Source: Pocillopora verrucosa
Taxonomy: Eukaryota; Cnidaria; Anthozoa; Scleractinia; Pocilloporidae
Assembly (NCBI RefSeq): GCF_036669915.1
Contig: NC_089313.1
Coordinates: forward strand, 13,695,440-13,759,439
Direction: 5' to 3'
Length of the DNA: 64,000 nt
Each line of letters opens with the position of its first letter. Position 1 is the first letter of the stretch. Shown one piece after another: positions 38,017 through 50,369 of the stretch. The notes beneath the pieces are model-generated. The model was not told the origin of the DNA. It ran no database searches and worked only from the letters and a program-made list of their open reading frames with translations. The position numbers were made by a program, and so were the translations under genes.

Positions 38017-38430
38017 GCCACAAGCTTAGCATTATTTTAGACATAATTCAAATCTTGTCAGAGGTGACCTACCTGTAACTACCAGAAACTGGACAGCAAC
38101 TTAAGGTCATACGTGACTGATCACAGTGTCCCTTTATTCAAAACACAAAAGAGGCTACTATTGAAAAATTTATGATTAGATCCTTGGAATTAGGTAAGAG
38201 CTTATGTTTAAGCTTATGTTTAAGCTTATGTTTAAGCCACAAGCTTAACAATGTTTAAGACATAATTCAAATCTTGTCAGAGGTGAACTGCCTGTAACTA
38301 CCAGAAACTGGACAGCAACTTGAGGTCATATACGTGACTGACTAGAGTGTCCTTTTATTCAAAACACAAGAGAGGCTACTATTGAAAAATTTATGATCAG
38401 ATCCTTAGAATTAGGTAAGAGCTTATGTTT
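38017..38430. repeat. 219-bp tandem duplication with 12-bp repeats at the join
   Basis: GCCACAAGCTTA at 38017 and again at 38236 begin two near-identical units. Between them AAGCTTATGTTT is repeated about three times. Blocks at 14920 and 44670 have a single unit. Confidence 0.85.
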
Positions 38431-39206
38431 ACGCAGTTTGAATTGTTCCTTGTTACCTTTCTCCCCGTAGTATTAAGTTTTTTATAAGAGAAAAAAACTC
38501 CCATCGTGGCAAAGATACCAGTTCACTGCTCCGTCAAAACTAGACGAAGGCTGTCTAGTTTGCTCATGATCATCAAAGCTATAAAGGCAATAACGAAAAA
38601 CAACGACTTCATTAGTTTATGCAATGAAAAGTATCGTTTCCTTGAAGTCCTGATCTGAGTCGAAAAACCAAAACTATATAAATGAACTTTCGAGACGAAA
38701 AAAATGTTCCGCTCTATAATAGGTGATATACGAAGGTCTCTGTGCACTGTAAAACGAAAAGAGCCAAATTGACCCCAAAACCAAATTGGCCCCAATTTCT
38801 CGAGGGCCAGTTTGGCCCATCAAGGTTCGTTTTGGACTATTTGAGCCAAAACGGGCGGGACAGGTACCATTTCGACCCCTCCAAAATCTGAATTGGCCCC
38901 TATGAATTCTACTTTGGGACTTTTTCTCAATTTGGCCCTTCCAAGAGCCAAGTAGGATTGACCAATTTGGCCCCAACGAGGTGCAATTTTTGAAAAAAAA
39001 GAAAATGTAAAAATAATTTTCTTTTTTCGACCATATTTCGTTCCCTATACTATTCCTTATAAAGTGTTCAAATTTTCAACGGTTCCTCTCGTAACTGAAC
39101 ACCGAGTCACACAACGAATTAATCGTTGGCTTTTTCTCGAGACGTGAGCGTGAGCTGCCTGTGATGGCATAAGTCGAACCTAGACCACGTGCGTCGGAAA
39201 CAATAA

Positions 39207-40737
39207 TGAATTATAGCAGCGAATTCGTCACTGAAGAGGCTGTTTTTTGGCTACAGTCGTATGGAATGAGACTTAAGAAAGGAAAGGTAGGCAAAAGAAA
39301 TTTCTTAACAACGTATTTTACTGCAACTTTACATTCACAAACTTGACCGCTCCATTGATCTTTGTTCGTATCATATCTTGCAGAAAAAGACAGTTGCGAT
39401 GGCCACGATCTCCTTGCCATCGCCTAAGATGCAGACGTGCCAAGGCACTACAACCCTATTATAAAAGAGCGTCTGAAGCTCAAGAAATTGATTGCAATGA
39501 ACGCTGAACCTAGAGATGACACGAGTTCTTCGTCGGTACGATAATTAATTTTCCCACCAGAGAATTTGACGCATGAATGGTTCGCCTCTTCTCCCGAGTC
39601 TTGTTGAGTCTCAGCGGTTTCGCAACTAAAGTCACGTGATCAAATTTTGGCGCCGAGAGATAGAGACGGTTACAGTTCGAATACTGCATTTGCACAAGAT
39701 GGATTTAACTTACTTCAAGATTCTCTGATTTTAGGATCTCTCACTCTGAATTCTTGAAAAGATGAACTGATATTTTTATGTCTATGTCTTTGTTTGCATC
39801 CACTTAAGCTGATTTTTTGGCTCTCACTCTTTCAGCGTGCAGAATCAAGTCCTTCGAGTAAGACGGTTCAAACGTCGATTGATGATTCAGATAACATCAG
39901 CGATTATGAAAATTTAGAGGTGACATTGGCACCGAAAGAAAAGGGTAAATCGCCCAAGGATCTCTGTTTTACGGACGAGGCGACAGAACTGAGCACTGTC
40001 TAAGTAAGTTCTTGTATATTAAACTTAGCAGGATGATGAAGAGTACATTATCGATTACTTTCTTTCGATTATATCCTAAAGGAAAACACACAAGGTGCCA
40101 GTTGGTTAGTTAAAGATGACAAATCTCGGGGATTGACGAGATTTGCTTTATTTTTATTGAAATATATTAGATATGTATTTACTTGCACCATGCATAAAAC
40201 AAAGTAAACCCAATTTTTAAATCTGGTAAATTAAAAAATTAGTGAATTGACAGGATGTTATCAGACAGTTTAATTTTTTTGAAAACAAATGTTTACCTAC
40301 AGGTTCCTCCTGAATGGCTTTCAAAATTTCAACTACCATCGAGGGTAAGAAACTTTTCTTTGTTTTGTTTTTTAAGTCTACAAGCAATCCTTATTTATTC
40401 ATGAATACTGAACTAAAACTGAAGTGCAAAGAGGTATGATTTCTTTTCTTGATAAGTACATATACAGTTTGGTGAAAATACATCATTGATGGATCACCAT
40501 TATTGTGTTTTTACTTCTTATGCACAGTTTGCTTACAAATATTTTGCTACTTTGTAGTTGCAAAAATTTACTGTTCTCCAACAACAAATTAATTTGCTCA
40601 TTTGTTTGTTTTTTTGTACAGTTCTCTGCCTCAGTAGAGTTGGATACCCAGAAGGAATATCTCATCAGCAGCCTAAAGTACTCTGAGCAACAGTGGATTG
40701 CAAAAAAAAAAAATTGCAGAGTATCCTTGTATGGTTA
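39207..40737 (+). pseudogene. Broken multi-exon gene inside the transposon
   Basis: Exon-like pieces with good splice signals occur in order. About 39207-39287 reads MNYSSEFVTEEAVFWLQSYG then MRLKKGK. About 39384-39540 reads DSCDGHDLLAIA, a stop, then DADVPRHYNPIIKERLKLKK. 39836-40003 reads RAESSPSSKTVQTSIDDSDN. About 40303-40344 reads VPPEWLSKFQLPSR. About 40621-40737 reads FSASVELDTQKEYLISSLKY. Phases agree from the second piece on, but exon 1 joins out of frame. In-frame stops lie in piece 2 and at the end of piece 3. The N-terminus vaguely resembles a SAP-type helix-extended-helix. It could be a decayed transposon gene or a captured host gene. Confidence 0.4.
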
Positions 40738-41382
40738 GCAGGATACTAGACTAAGTTGACTTGGAAACTGAATGGATTGGTATGGTCTAAAAATCTATTG
40801 CTTCACCTCTTCTGCTTGCAGTGAAGAGAGACAATTTTGTGGTGCTGAATCTCTTGCCTTAAACTAAAAAGTTGCAAAATAATCACTCTCACCTTTTTAG
40901 TTCATGACCTTTGTTCTTGTGTGTTTGTCATCATATGCATTTAATGAAGTTGTGACCATTTTGGAGGTACAAGTCCAAAAAACTGCTACTTTGGTACTAA
41001 GATGAACAGCTAAAATTTCTGAGCCCATTTGCCAATGAAGTCCAGATACAAAGGTTCAAGTACTTTGGGGTGTATTAATTTTGCCTTTTTGTTTAGCTTT
41101 TTTGATTTTGCAATTTTTTAAAATATTCCTGTTGTCAAACCATTAGATAAATATTGGACATAGAATAGCTGATTTTTTTCAGATATTTTGGGAGTCATAC
41201 ATTAGTTTTTCAAGTCTTGAATGGGAGACAAATTACACAAATTGAGCTAAATTTCCACTTTCATTTCTGGTGTTTTAGCTTATAGTTTTAGAAAAACAAT
41301 ATATATATATATGTAAATGTGGGGGTAGAGTCTACCTTGGCATAAAGTGCTCAATGCTGTGGTAGCAGAGCTAAGTATACAT

Positions 41383-41533
41383 AAGTTAAAGAATTAAAGA
41401 GGACACATCAATTCTCTGTGACTCTGAATTTCGCACCTAAGTGCTTGTCAGACAGAACTTTTCTGTCTGACAAGTGCTTAGGCACAAAACTCAGTCACAG
41501 AGAATTGATGTGTCCTCTTTAATTCTTTAACTT
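41383..41533. repeat. 151-bp near-perfect palindrome
   Basis: Two arms of about 73 bp, with one 3-nt gap and a few mismatches, are separated by only a few bases at about 41455-41462. The left arm starts AAGTTAAAGAATTAAAGAGG. Short TA-rich microsatellites lie on both sides. It sits inside the 38745-42823 transposon and is probably a nested foldback element. Confidence 0.85.
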
Positions 41534-42823
41534 AAGTGTGTATATATATATTCTTTTTTTTTTCTGGCTACAGGCACTTTTTGCACTTTGGCTTGATTTT
41601 AATGTGGTTGTAAAACTTGTTTTTATTGCATAGAGTAGCTGATGTTGATTCAGCAATCAGAGATTATGTCCAGCACAAATTTTAATTGTTGGAGATCTTC
41701 AATACATCAATCACCTGAATATAGTAACAGAGGGAAGTGTAATTTGTCACTTCTCACAAGAAAAGATTCTTGATGCTCTCATTGGGTTACTTGGCTCATT
41801 TATATTTTCTTACAATCGGTCAAAGGCAATTTTGACTTTTTTTAGAGCCAGCATTGCTTGAAATTGGGCACAGGCAGACTCTTGTCACTGTTTCCTCTAT
41901 TTTCAATGACTTGGCAAATGCCTGCGGTAGTACTTGCTGATAGTTTATATTTTGATAATATCTAAAGTAGCAATATGAGTGTATGTATTCTCACACCCAC
42001 TGGAAGAATACTCTTTGCTTCTCTAAGGCTCTTTGTTTTTCATATGCACAAATCAAACAAGATCTATATTCTCGTGCAGGAACTGGACCATTTGTTGCCT
42101 CTGTCTTATTTTGATAATTTTCTGTACTTTAAATCAGTCTTAATTATAAGCTGCTTTACATTACCACATTTGCTAAGTCATTGAAAAGGGAAGCTTTACT
42201 CACAAGTGTCTCTTGGGTGTAATTTCTTGCAATGCTTGCACTGTTAAGAAGTATACTGATGTAGGGAAGAGATCTATTTTAGAAAATGGTTGAATTAATG
42301 TTAAATATGTATGTATGTTGTATTCTTTCACATGATGTTTCAAAGTTTGTCTGTTTTATACCACAATTAAGATTCTTAACTGTAAAATCAGGTACAAAAA
42401 AGGTTTCTACATAAACAATATCTAGAACCTAATAAATGAGTGTTTGAAAGATAAAGTATGTGGTGTATTTTCATTATTTGAATGTAAGGGGGATAATCAG
42501 CATGGAGAGGAAAGAGCCCTCTACTTCTGAAGTGGCCCACATTGGAGCTGAATTGGCTCTTTTTAAAGGGGCCATTTGTGAGAGGGCTGAAATTTCGGGG
42601 GCTGTTTTGGCTCCTATAAATTTCAAAGTGGCCCCTGTATTTTTCAAATTCACCCTTCACATGGTCCAATTTGGCCCCTACAACGGGATCAATTCAGCCC
42701 CAAAATTGGTGCCAAAAACAGCCCCATTTGAATGGGGCTGAATTGACCCTAAGCGAGTGCCAAACTGGACTCACTCGTTTTGGCCCCATTTTTGGGGCCA
42801 AATCAACTCTTAATTTTACAATG

Positions 42824-45680
42824 TGGGAGGTTTGCACGTTATCCGTAAAATTAATGGACAAAAATTGAAAAAGGTCATTTGTTTCTACCAAATAAGTTGA
42901 TAACGGAAATCGGCCTCTGTAAAGCTTTACGAAGTTGAGCTTTTGAGCATCTGAGGAAGGGTTAACGCTCGCAACGTCGGTTTTAGAAACTCATTATAGT
43001 GGCCGAATTTCATTATCAACTCAGTTGATAAAGCCAAATTATCTTATGTTACCCCTTACCGACGCAGCATCACAGTTTTTCTAGGACTTGTAGAAACCTA
43101 TCCCCTTTACTCGAAATTTAAAAAATTAACCATGACACTATTTCCCACTTATAATGTGTCATTTTGAAAGAATAAAAAACATTGGACTGTCATGTGTCTT
43201 GCCTTGTGGCTAATACGGTTACACACTCTATTCTGGTACTTAAAAAAAAAAAAAACACTTGGCTCAGTTCCCTCCTTGTAAACTAATATGTACTTATCGA
43301 ATGGGGGGGAGGGCTGGCCCGTCTTAACTCAGTCAATGAGTATTTTGTCATATGACCACTAACTAAAGTTTTGAAAATTAGAAACGTTTGTTGTAACTAA
43401 AATAGGACGGAGTAGACTGGCGTGCGCAGGAAAAACCAAAAACTGGGATACTACAATAAAGACCTTTCTTTAATCTTTCCGAGTCAGAACATGAATTCAC
43501 GATTCATCGAAAAATATAACTTGTTTTCCCTCATTTTTGTTCCATGCTGTCACTCATTTTTTTGCATCAATGGTGTGGCTGGACGGCTTTTTCCAGATCG
43601 GCTAAATTCTACCCGTCCGGTCTTCTACGGTATTGTGCGTGCGGCACCGGATGGATAATATGATAACTCAAGTTAAGTAGGAAAAAAATTTTAGAATCGT
43701 TAGACGTAAAATGACCAAACTTTTAATCTCAACCTGCTTGGTAAACAATCACCTCATTGAAACCCCTTGGTGCCCTGCCACACTGTAAGTTAGCTGGTTC
43801 CCTGAGCACAAATAAAGAGTTGTCTCAATGAACTGATTTGTAAACCATTATTAATACTTAATGGAAATTCTTAAGCTCGACGTTAGCTTACAACGTTTTC
43901 TTCGATTTAACATTAACTTAAGTTTTTTGCCACAAAATCGGTCGCTTTTATGGTGAGACTTGACAAAATAAAATCTCAAGGGTTCTTCTATCTCACTGCA
44001 GTTGCATTTACGTATACACCCAAAACCAAATACCTCGAAAAAAAGTTTATGTTACGGTGGTGCTGCGCTAAACTATTGAACTCATCTCCAGAAGACCTTC
44101 ATTTAAGCGCGGAATCTCTATCATCATTTAAAATCAAAATAAACGCTCACATCCTCTCATAGCTAAATCTTAGAGTATAGATCTTGAAGAGATTTTAATT
44201 ACGCGATTGCATCCTTTAATATTTCAATTTACTTTTGAAAATGTTGTTGACTAGATTTTAAATTGGGTATCCGTAACAACGTGCATTGGAAATCGGAAAG
44301 CTAGTTTCAGATGAAATATTTTCTTACTTACTCCTAGAATACCGCTGACCACAACTGAGCGTCAGTAATCAAAAAAGATTAACAGGAAACGACTATCCAG
44401 CCAGCTTCAAGGGCCACGAAATTTGATACTTATCTAAAATTCCTTCTGGCATACGCAAAGGGATCATTCTTCGATCTCTAAACATTGTGCCTTTTTTTTG
44501 TATGCATTAGTACGTGTACTTTGAAACTCCCTGTCCAACCTTTCAATTACGGGCAGTTGATGAAGACCAAGATTCGGTGAGGAGCGCTCTGATCGAAAGC
44601 TAAATGGAAATTTTAAATAAGCCAAAAATAAGCTGAATTTATATGGCCCATTACAGACATGCCATACGCTTAGCAAAGTTTCAGACATAATTCACATCTT
44701 GTCAGAAGTGAACTACCTGTAACTACCAGAAACTGGACAGCAACTAAAGATCATACGTGACTGACTACAGTGTCCCTTTATTCAAAACACAAAAGAGGCT
44801 ATTATTTTAAAATTATGATTAGATCCTTGGAATTAGATAAGAGCTTATGTTTGCACAATTTGACATGTTCCTTGTTGTCTTTCACCCCGCAATATAGACT
44901 AAGGCTGTCTAGACTAGTTTGATAGTTTGCTCATGATCATCAAAGCTATAAAGACAATAACGAAAACAAACGACTTCAATAATTTATGCGACGAAAAGTA
45001 TCGCTACCTTGAAGTCCTGATCAGAGTCGAAAAACCAAAACTATATGAATGAACTTCCGAGACGAAAAAAATGGTCCGTTTAATAATAGGCGACATACGA
45101 AGGTCTCTGTGGGAGGTTTTCACGTTATCCGTAAAGTAAATGGACAAAAATTGAAAAAGATCATTTGTTTCTACCAAATGAGTTGATAACGGAAATCGGC
45201 CCCTGTAAAGATTTACGAAAGTTTAGCTTTTGAGCATCTGAGGAAGGGTTAACGCTCGCAACGTCGGTTTTAGAAACTCATTATGGTGGCCGAGTTTCAT
45301 TATCAACTCAGTTGATAAAGCCAAATTATCTTATGTTACCCCTTACCGACGCAGCAAGTAGGACTTGTAGCAACTTATCCCCTTTCCTCAAAATTTAAAA
45401 AGTTAACTATAACACTATTTCCCACATATGATGTGTCATTTTGAAAGAATAAAAACATTGGACTGTTATGTGTCTTGCCTTGTGGCTAATACAGTTACAC
45501 ACTCTTGATCTATTTTGGTACTTAAAAAAAAAAAAAAGACACTTGGCTCAGGTCCCTCCTTGTAAACTAATATGTACTTATCGAATGGGGTAGAGGGCTG
45601 GCCCGTCTTTACTCAGTCAATAAGCATTTTATTGTTTTTATTATAAGTTTTGGAATATTCGAAACGTTTGTTGAAACTTA
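42824..45680. other. Duplicated spacer between D and E, with tandem junction at about 44404; no gene seen
   Basis: 42824-44403 continues the spacer interrupted by the transposon and matches 15420-17030. At about 44404 the sequence jumps back to material matching 14657 onward (TTCAAGGGCCACGAAATTTG), starting a second copy that runs to about 47990. No supported coding frame. Confidence 0.75.
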
Positions 45681-46772
45681 ATTATAATAAAGTTCGGATA
45701 TAACAAGTAGTGTTATTGGTTGAAAGAGCGTGCTCTATGAGAGTATAGAGCATAGAACTGAGCTAAAGCTGTCACGCCATCTGCCAAATTGTACTATGTC
45801 CGACCTTTTCCGGGACTTCTTTCTAGCTTTTCTTTCGTTAATTGTAAGTGAAATTTTGGAACAAGGGAGCAAGGCAAGTAATTTACGTTACTGTAACGTG
45901 AGCAGAGACAAAAATCATTAAAGATAAAACAAAATAGACAGTCCGAGTTTTAAAGGTCTTCACGCTCAGTTAGATTGCAAGTTTACGTACGGTAATAAAA
46001 ATCAAACACAGCTAACACTTGTATAGTATATAAAGTTTTGTTTTCAAAAACAACAGAAAAAAACAGGAATTATGAAAAATATAACCTGGCATAACTGTTA
46101 AAATTCATACTAATCATGACGGTGTCAGAGCGACTGCGATCATGCTGAGGTCTATCGCGGCTAGCTCATCATGGCAATCTTCGGTCATCGCAATGGAGCA
46201 GGAACTAAATCGACTACCCTTCGAGTGGAAAAATAAGAGCTTCCTCTGACTATCTTTCCAATGCGTTGAGTGGAAGGCCACATCAGTCACTGCAGCCGAG
46301 TTTTACGGCGCTGTCATTCCGAGCGATCTTCATGTGCTAGCGAATTCGGCTGTTGTTCATTCATAATACACTCGTCTTGAACAGTTTGTTTTCTACTTGT
46401 CATGTGAAATAACTTACGTATTTTTGTGAGCCACGATTGGGCCGAATATCACTGAACATTTCACTTTCAGATCCTGTATTAGAAACTAAAAAACTTCAGG
46501 CGAAAGTGTTAAATTCGACATGCCGAACTATTTTGTTTGTAAACTATTGCAGAATATGAACTTTGATGGTTTGACATTTTTGACAGCTTTAGTCTTATAC
46601 AGCCAATCAGATTATTTGAACCATGCTAACAGGGATTCTGATTGGCTTATTGTAGCGTGCTTTATGAGAGTATAGAGCATGCTGACGAAATTGTTGTTCG
46701 CTTTAGAAATAAAGTTTGTTTTGAAAATCGAATGTAATTCTTGGGGAATTTAACGAATTCTTTACTATAAAA
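45681..46772. mobile_element. Non-autonomous insertion with paired GTGCTCTATGAGAGTATAG motifs
   Basis: Absent from both paralogous sites (near 15990 and 43400). The motif GTGCTCTATGAGAGTATAG, a small hairpin by itself, appears near 45730, and a variant appears in the same orientation near 46658. No transposase is seen. Together with the adjoining palindrome the insert is flanked by TTAA at 45677 and 46958, which could be a target duplication. Confidence 0.5.
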
Positions 46773-46957
46773 CAAATAGAGAAGCCTTGACTGTGCTCTG
46801 TTCTGTTGTAAAGCACTTAGGAAGCGGCTAGAGCACCCACGAAGTAGGGAGAAACACTCGATTACGTCTCGTGTTTCCCCCTACACTTCTTTCGTGTTCT
46901 AGCCGCTTCCTGCGTGCTTTACAACAGAACAGAACACAGTCAAGGCTTCTCTATTTG
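46773..46957. mobile_element. 185-bp palindromic foldback element
   Basis: The left arm CAAATAGAGAAGCCTTGACT pairs with the right end AGTCAAGGCTTCTCTATTTG. Pairing continues inward through GTTCTGTTGTAAAGCAC to a centre near 46860. It adjoins the element at 45681 and both are missing from the paralogous sites. Confidence 0.8.
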
Positions 46958-49545
46958 TTAAATAGGGCGCGATAGACTAGCGCGCGCAGCAAAAACCAAA
47001 AAATGAAATACTACAATAAAGACTTTTTTTTTAATGTTTCGTAGTCACAACGAGAAATTCACGATTCATCGAAAAATTTAACTTATTTTCTCATTTTTGT
47101 TCCATGCTGTCACTCACTTTTTGCAACAATGTTCTGGCCGGACGGCTTTTTCCAGATCGGCTCGATTCAACCCGTCTGGCCTTCTACGGTATTGCGCGTG
47201 CGGCACCGGATGGATAATATGATAACTCAAGTTAAGTAGGAAACAAATTTTAGAATCGTTTGCCGTAAAACGACCAAACTTTTAATTTCAACCTGCTTGG
47301 TGAACAATCACCTCATTGAGACTCTTTGGTGCCCTGACACACTGTAAGTTAGCTGGTTCCCTGAGCACAAATAAAGAGTTGTCTCAATGAACTGATTTGT
47401 AAACCATTATTAAAACTTAATGAAAATTCTTAAGCTCGACGTTAGCTTACAACGTTTTCTTCGATTTAACATTAAGTTAAGTTTTTTGCCACAAAATCCG
47501 TCGCTTTTATGGTGAGACAAAATAAAATCTCAAGGGTTCTTCTATCTCACTGCAGTTGCATTTACGTATACACCCAAAACCAAATACCTCGAAAGAAAAA
47601 AAAAGTTTATGTTATGGTGGTGCTGCGCTAAACTATTGAACTCATCTCCAGAAGACCTTCATTTAAGCGCGGAATCTCTATCATCATTTAAAATCAAAAT
47701 AAACGCTCACACCCTCTCATAGCTAAATCTTAGAGTATAGATCTTGTAGAGTTTTTTTATTATGCGATTGCATCCTTTAATATTTCAATTTACTTATGAA
47801 AATGTTGTTGATTAGACTTTAAATTGGGTATCTGTAACAACGCGCCTTCGTGGAAATCGGCTTAGTTGACTGGGCAAGCTGATATTAAATGAAATCTTTA
47901 CTTCCTTATCCTTAGAATACCGCTGGCCACAACTGAGCGTCACTAATCGTAAAAAGATAAACAGGAATTGACTATTCAGCCAGCGTATCTACAATATAAG
48001 AGATTGTGGGTGATATTACTACAAGTTACTACAAGTTATATGCATGGTTTCATTGTATTGAAAGGGTCCTACGGCGACCCCGGTTGCACAACTGTGGACG
48101 AAACAAAAACGGCTCATTTGATGGAATCTAAAAGTGCGAGCGTTCGTGACTCGAAAAAGGAAATAGTAACACTTTATACAAACTCTGCTGGGCCTGCATT
48201 TATTTATTTTTTGTTTTTTGTTTTGTTTTACTTTCTTCTATAACCCCAAAAAATTGAATTAAGTCAGACTAATCGACTGTGAAAATTAATGAATTTGAAC
48301 CAGGGCCACTTCCTGCAGTTTCCCAGTTTTTAGTTGAAAGAAATTTGGAAAAGGAGAACGCCTGATAATGTTCTTGAAGAACATTTTCAAGGAAATCAAC
48401 AACTGAATTTATTCGTAGTTTTTAGTTTTTTCCCGTAGCCATTGCTCACAACCAAATCTGATTGATATTTACCATTATAGCTAAGAAATATCTCTGCACC
48501 ATTCGATTTTTGTAAAATTCCAAGTTATGTTCCAATCTCCTTTTGGCCAAAGTCACTCGTAGGATCTGGGCTCGAGGTTAAGAAATACCTTTAAACGTAG
48601 CTGAAACTGGTGTGAATATGGCCAGAAAGATAAAAAAGATTCACCACTGGGTTGGTTCCAACAGTCTTTTATTTCAACACGATGTTTTAGTACAACTGTT
48701 GGCTTTTTTAAGCTTTTTAATTTTTTTTTTGGTTAAATGCGATTAAAATAAGTTGATGATAACAATATACACTCCGAATTTTAGTCGATTATATTTGGTA
48801 GGCAAAGTTTAAATCTGTGTAAGGGCGAAAAACGGAAATCGTCAATCAATTTATCATTACTACTTTATCGTTGATTCCAAAGTACAATCATGGATTCTTT
48901 TACCAATTTTTGACCAAATTTTTAATCGAGAGTTTTCTCTTTTGGTTTTGGAGCTCGAATATCTCAGATATTTTTCATGCAACGACTATCTTAAATCAAA
49001 GATAACTGAATATGAGCGTTCTCTTTTTTTAACCTTACAAGTGATTTACATATAACTTCTCCCAATAATATCCATACATAATCCAGCAGACAGGTAATGA
49101 GAATACTCAAACTTATCAGATAATTATTATCTTGATCTAACACCAAATTCTCGTAACTAATTTACCAGGAAATGTGAAGCAGCTGGTGAGAAAGATAATA
49201 GTCAGATCTCGGGAGTTAAAGGCCTTCATGCCACAAGAGCATATATTGGCTCCTCTCAATCGTTATACCAAACCACTTCGCACAGTTAGAACAAATTGTC
49301 GTGAAATTATCAAAGATGATCTGTTCAGTAACATCTGTCTGCATCAATGCGGAAAAAAAATTTTTTGTGAGGAAAAAAACAAACAGATCTCGGCCTTTTG
49401 AAACTATAGAATTTAGTGCGTGCGGAGAAATTGGATCGTGTGACGTTTTCTAGATGCTACCATGATCTGCATGATCCCTGATCAGAACTCCTGCGGTCCT
49501 AGGAGCTGTTGTTTGATCATAATAATGGCAGATCAATGTCAGTCT
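46958..49545. other. Spacer between copies D and E, last part; no gene seen
   Basis: Paralogous to 15980-18706. The 12-bp array of that block is a single unit here, near 47760. Short frames such as 49174-49401 are open but unrecognised, and their counterpart in block 1 differs in frame. Confidence 0.55.
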
Positions 49546-49650
49546 CTAAGCAGCTGCGCACCCACCCCTCCCCTGACCCAACAACAATTAACTTCTAGCA
49601 AGTTGGTGTAAATTTTGGATTAGGGGAGGGGTAGGAGCGCAGTTGCTTAG
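49546..49650. mobile_element. Palindromic foldback element (105 bp), second copy
   Basis: Same arms as 18707-18811 at the equivalent place of block 2, with a few differences in each arm. Confidence 0.75.
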
Positions 49651-49974
49651 ATACTGAAATTGATCCATAATGGCGACCGTGTGACGTCAAACGATCCAAA
49701 ACGGCGCCTAGTAGGAAATTCAAACATCAATATTGCGAGTTATCTCCAGTTTTTGTAGATGTTGGTTCTTATCAGTTCATATTTTTGCTATTGAGTCGTC
49801 ATGTTGCAAGACATTTTATCTGTTTTGCGTCAATTTTTCCCACCTGTGAAGGACTCATTTATCTTAACTTAAGATAATACAGGTAGTAATTATGTATACT
49901 TTAAATATAAGTAAGTTCATAGCAAAATATAACACTGCAGCTATACTGAGAGTCTCAGTGGAGTGATGACTTTT

Positions 49975-50130
49975 ACAGCTAACTTTTAAAATTTTGCCCA
50001 TTTTACGCCTAACGATTTTTTTCTTTCCATTATTGTCGGTTAACTTTTTTTGACGACCTACAGTAAAATTTGTTACTTTTTACGACTAACGGTTAAAATT
50101 TGTTTATTTTTACGCCTAACGGCCAAGTTT
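49975..50130. repeat. Degenerate tandem repeat, about 30-bp unit, second copy
   Basis: Counterpart of 19150-19330, with units such as TTTTTACGACTAACGGTTAA. It is shorter at its right side than the first copy. Confidence 0.65.
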
Positions 50131-50369
50131 CTCTTGAGACCTTCTATACTGCTCCGATGATTTATGATAGCCACCCAACTTACATGTGATTAGAAATTAT
50201 CCTTACAGGTTAAAATTAAAATCAACTGTGAGAATTAAGACGTATCTTCAACACGATTTTGGTCTCCTGATGTTTTCCTAAGTCTTCCCACCTGTTGCTT
50301 GACAATGGATTGGCTTTGTTGGGAGAAGTTATCACTTGTTTCTTGGAGTCGTCACAAAAAGATTGAGAC

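Larger units (their letters stand above)
38745..42823. mobile_element. CACTG-ended DNA transposon, 4.08 kb, with TG target duplication
   Basis: The ends are CACTGTAAAA at 38745 and the complement of CATTGTAAAA ending at 42823, flanked by TG on both sides. Paralogous sites near 15420 and 45110 lack it and read straight across as GGTCTCTGTGGGAGG, or ATGGGAGG in block 1, so the borders are certain. Some 230-290 bp at each end are packed with variants of AATTTGGCCCC in both orientations, resembling subterminal transposase-binding repeats. Such ends and a short target duplication suggest the CACTA/Mirage/Chapaev group, but no transposase was recognised. It contains a broken multi-exon gene and a 151-bp palindrome. 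Confidence 0.85.

Noticed and set aside
42388..42891. Overlapping ORFs on both strands
   Set aside because: They arise from the GGCCCC-rich subterminal repeats of the transposon.
49174..49401. Frame reading SRELKAFMPQEHILAPLNRY
   Set aside because: The paralogous stretch near 18340-18500 does not keep the frame and no splice or motif support was found.
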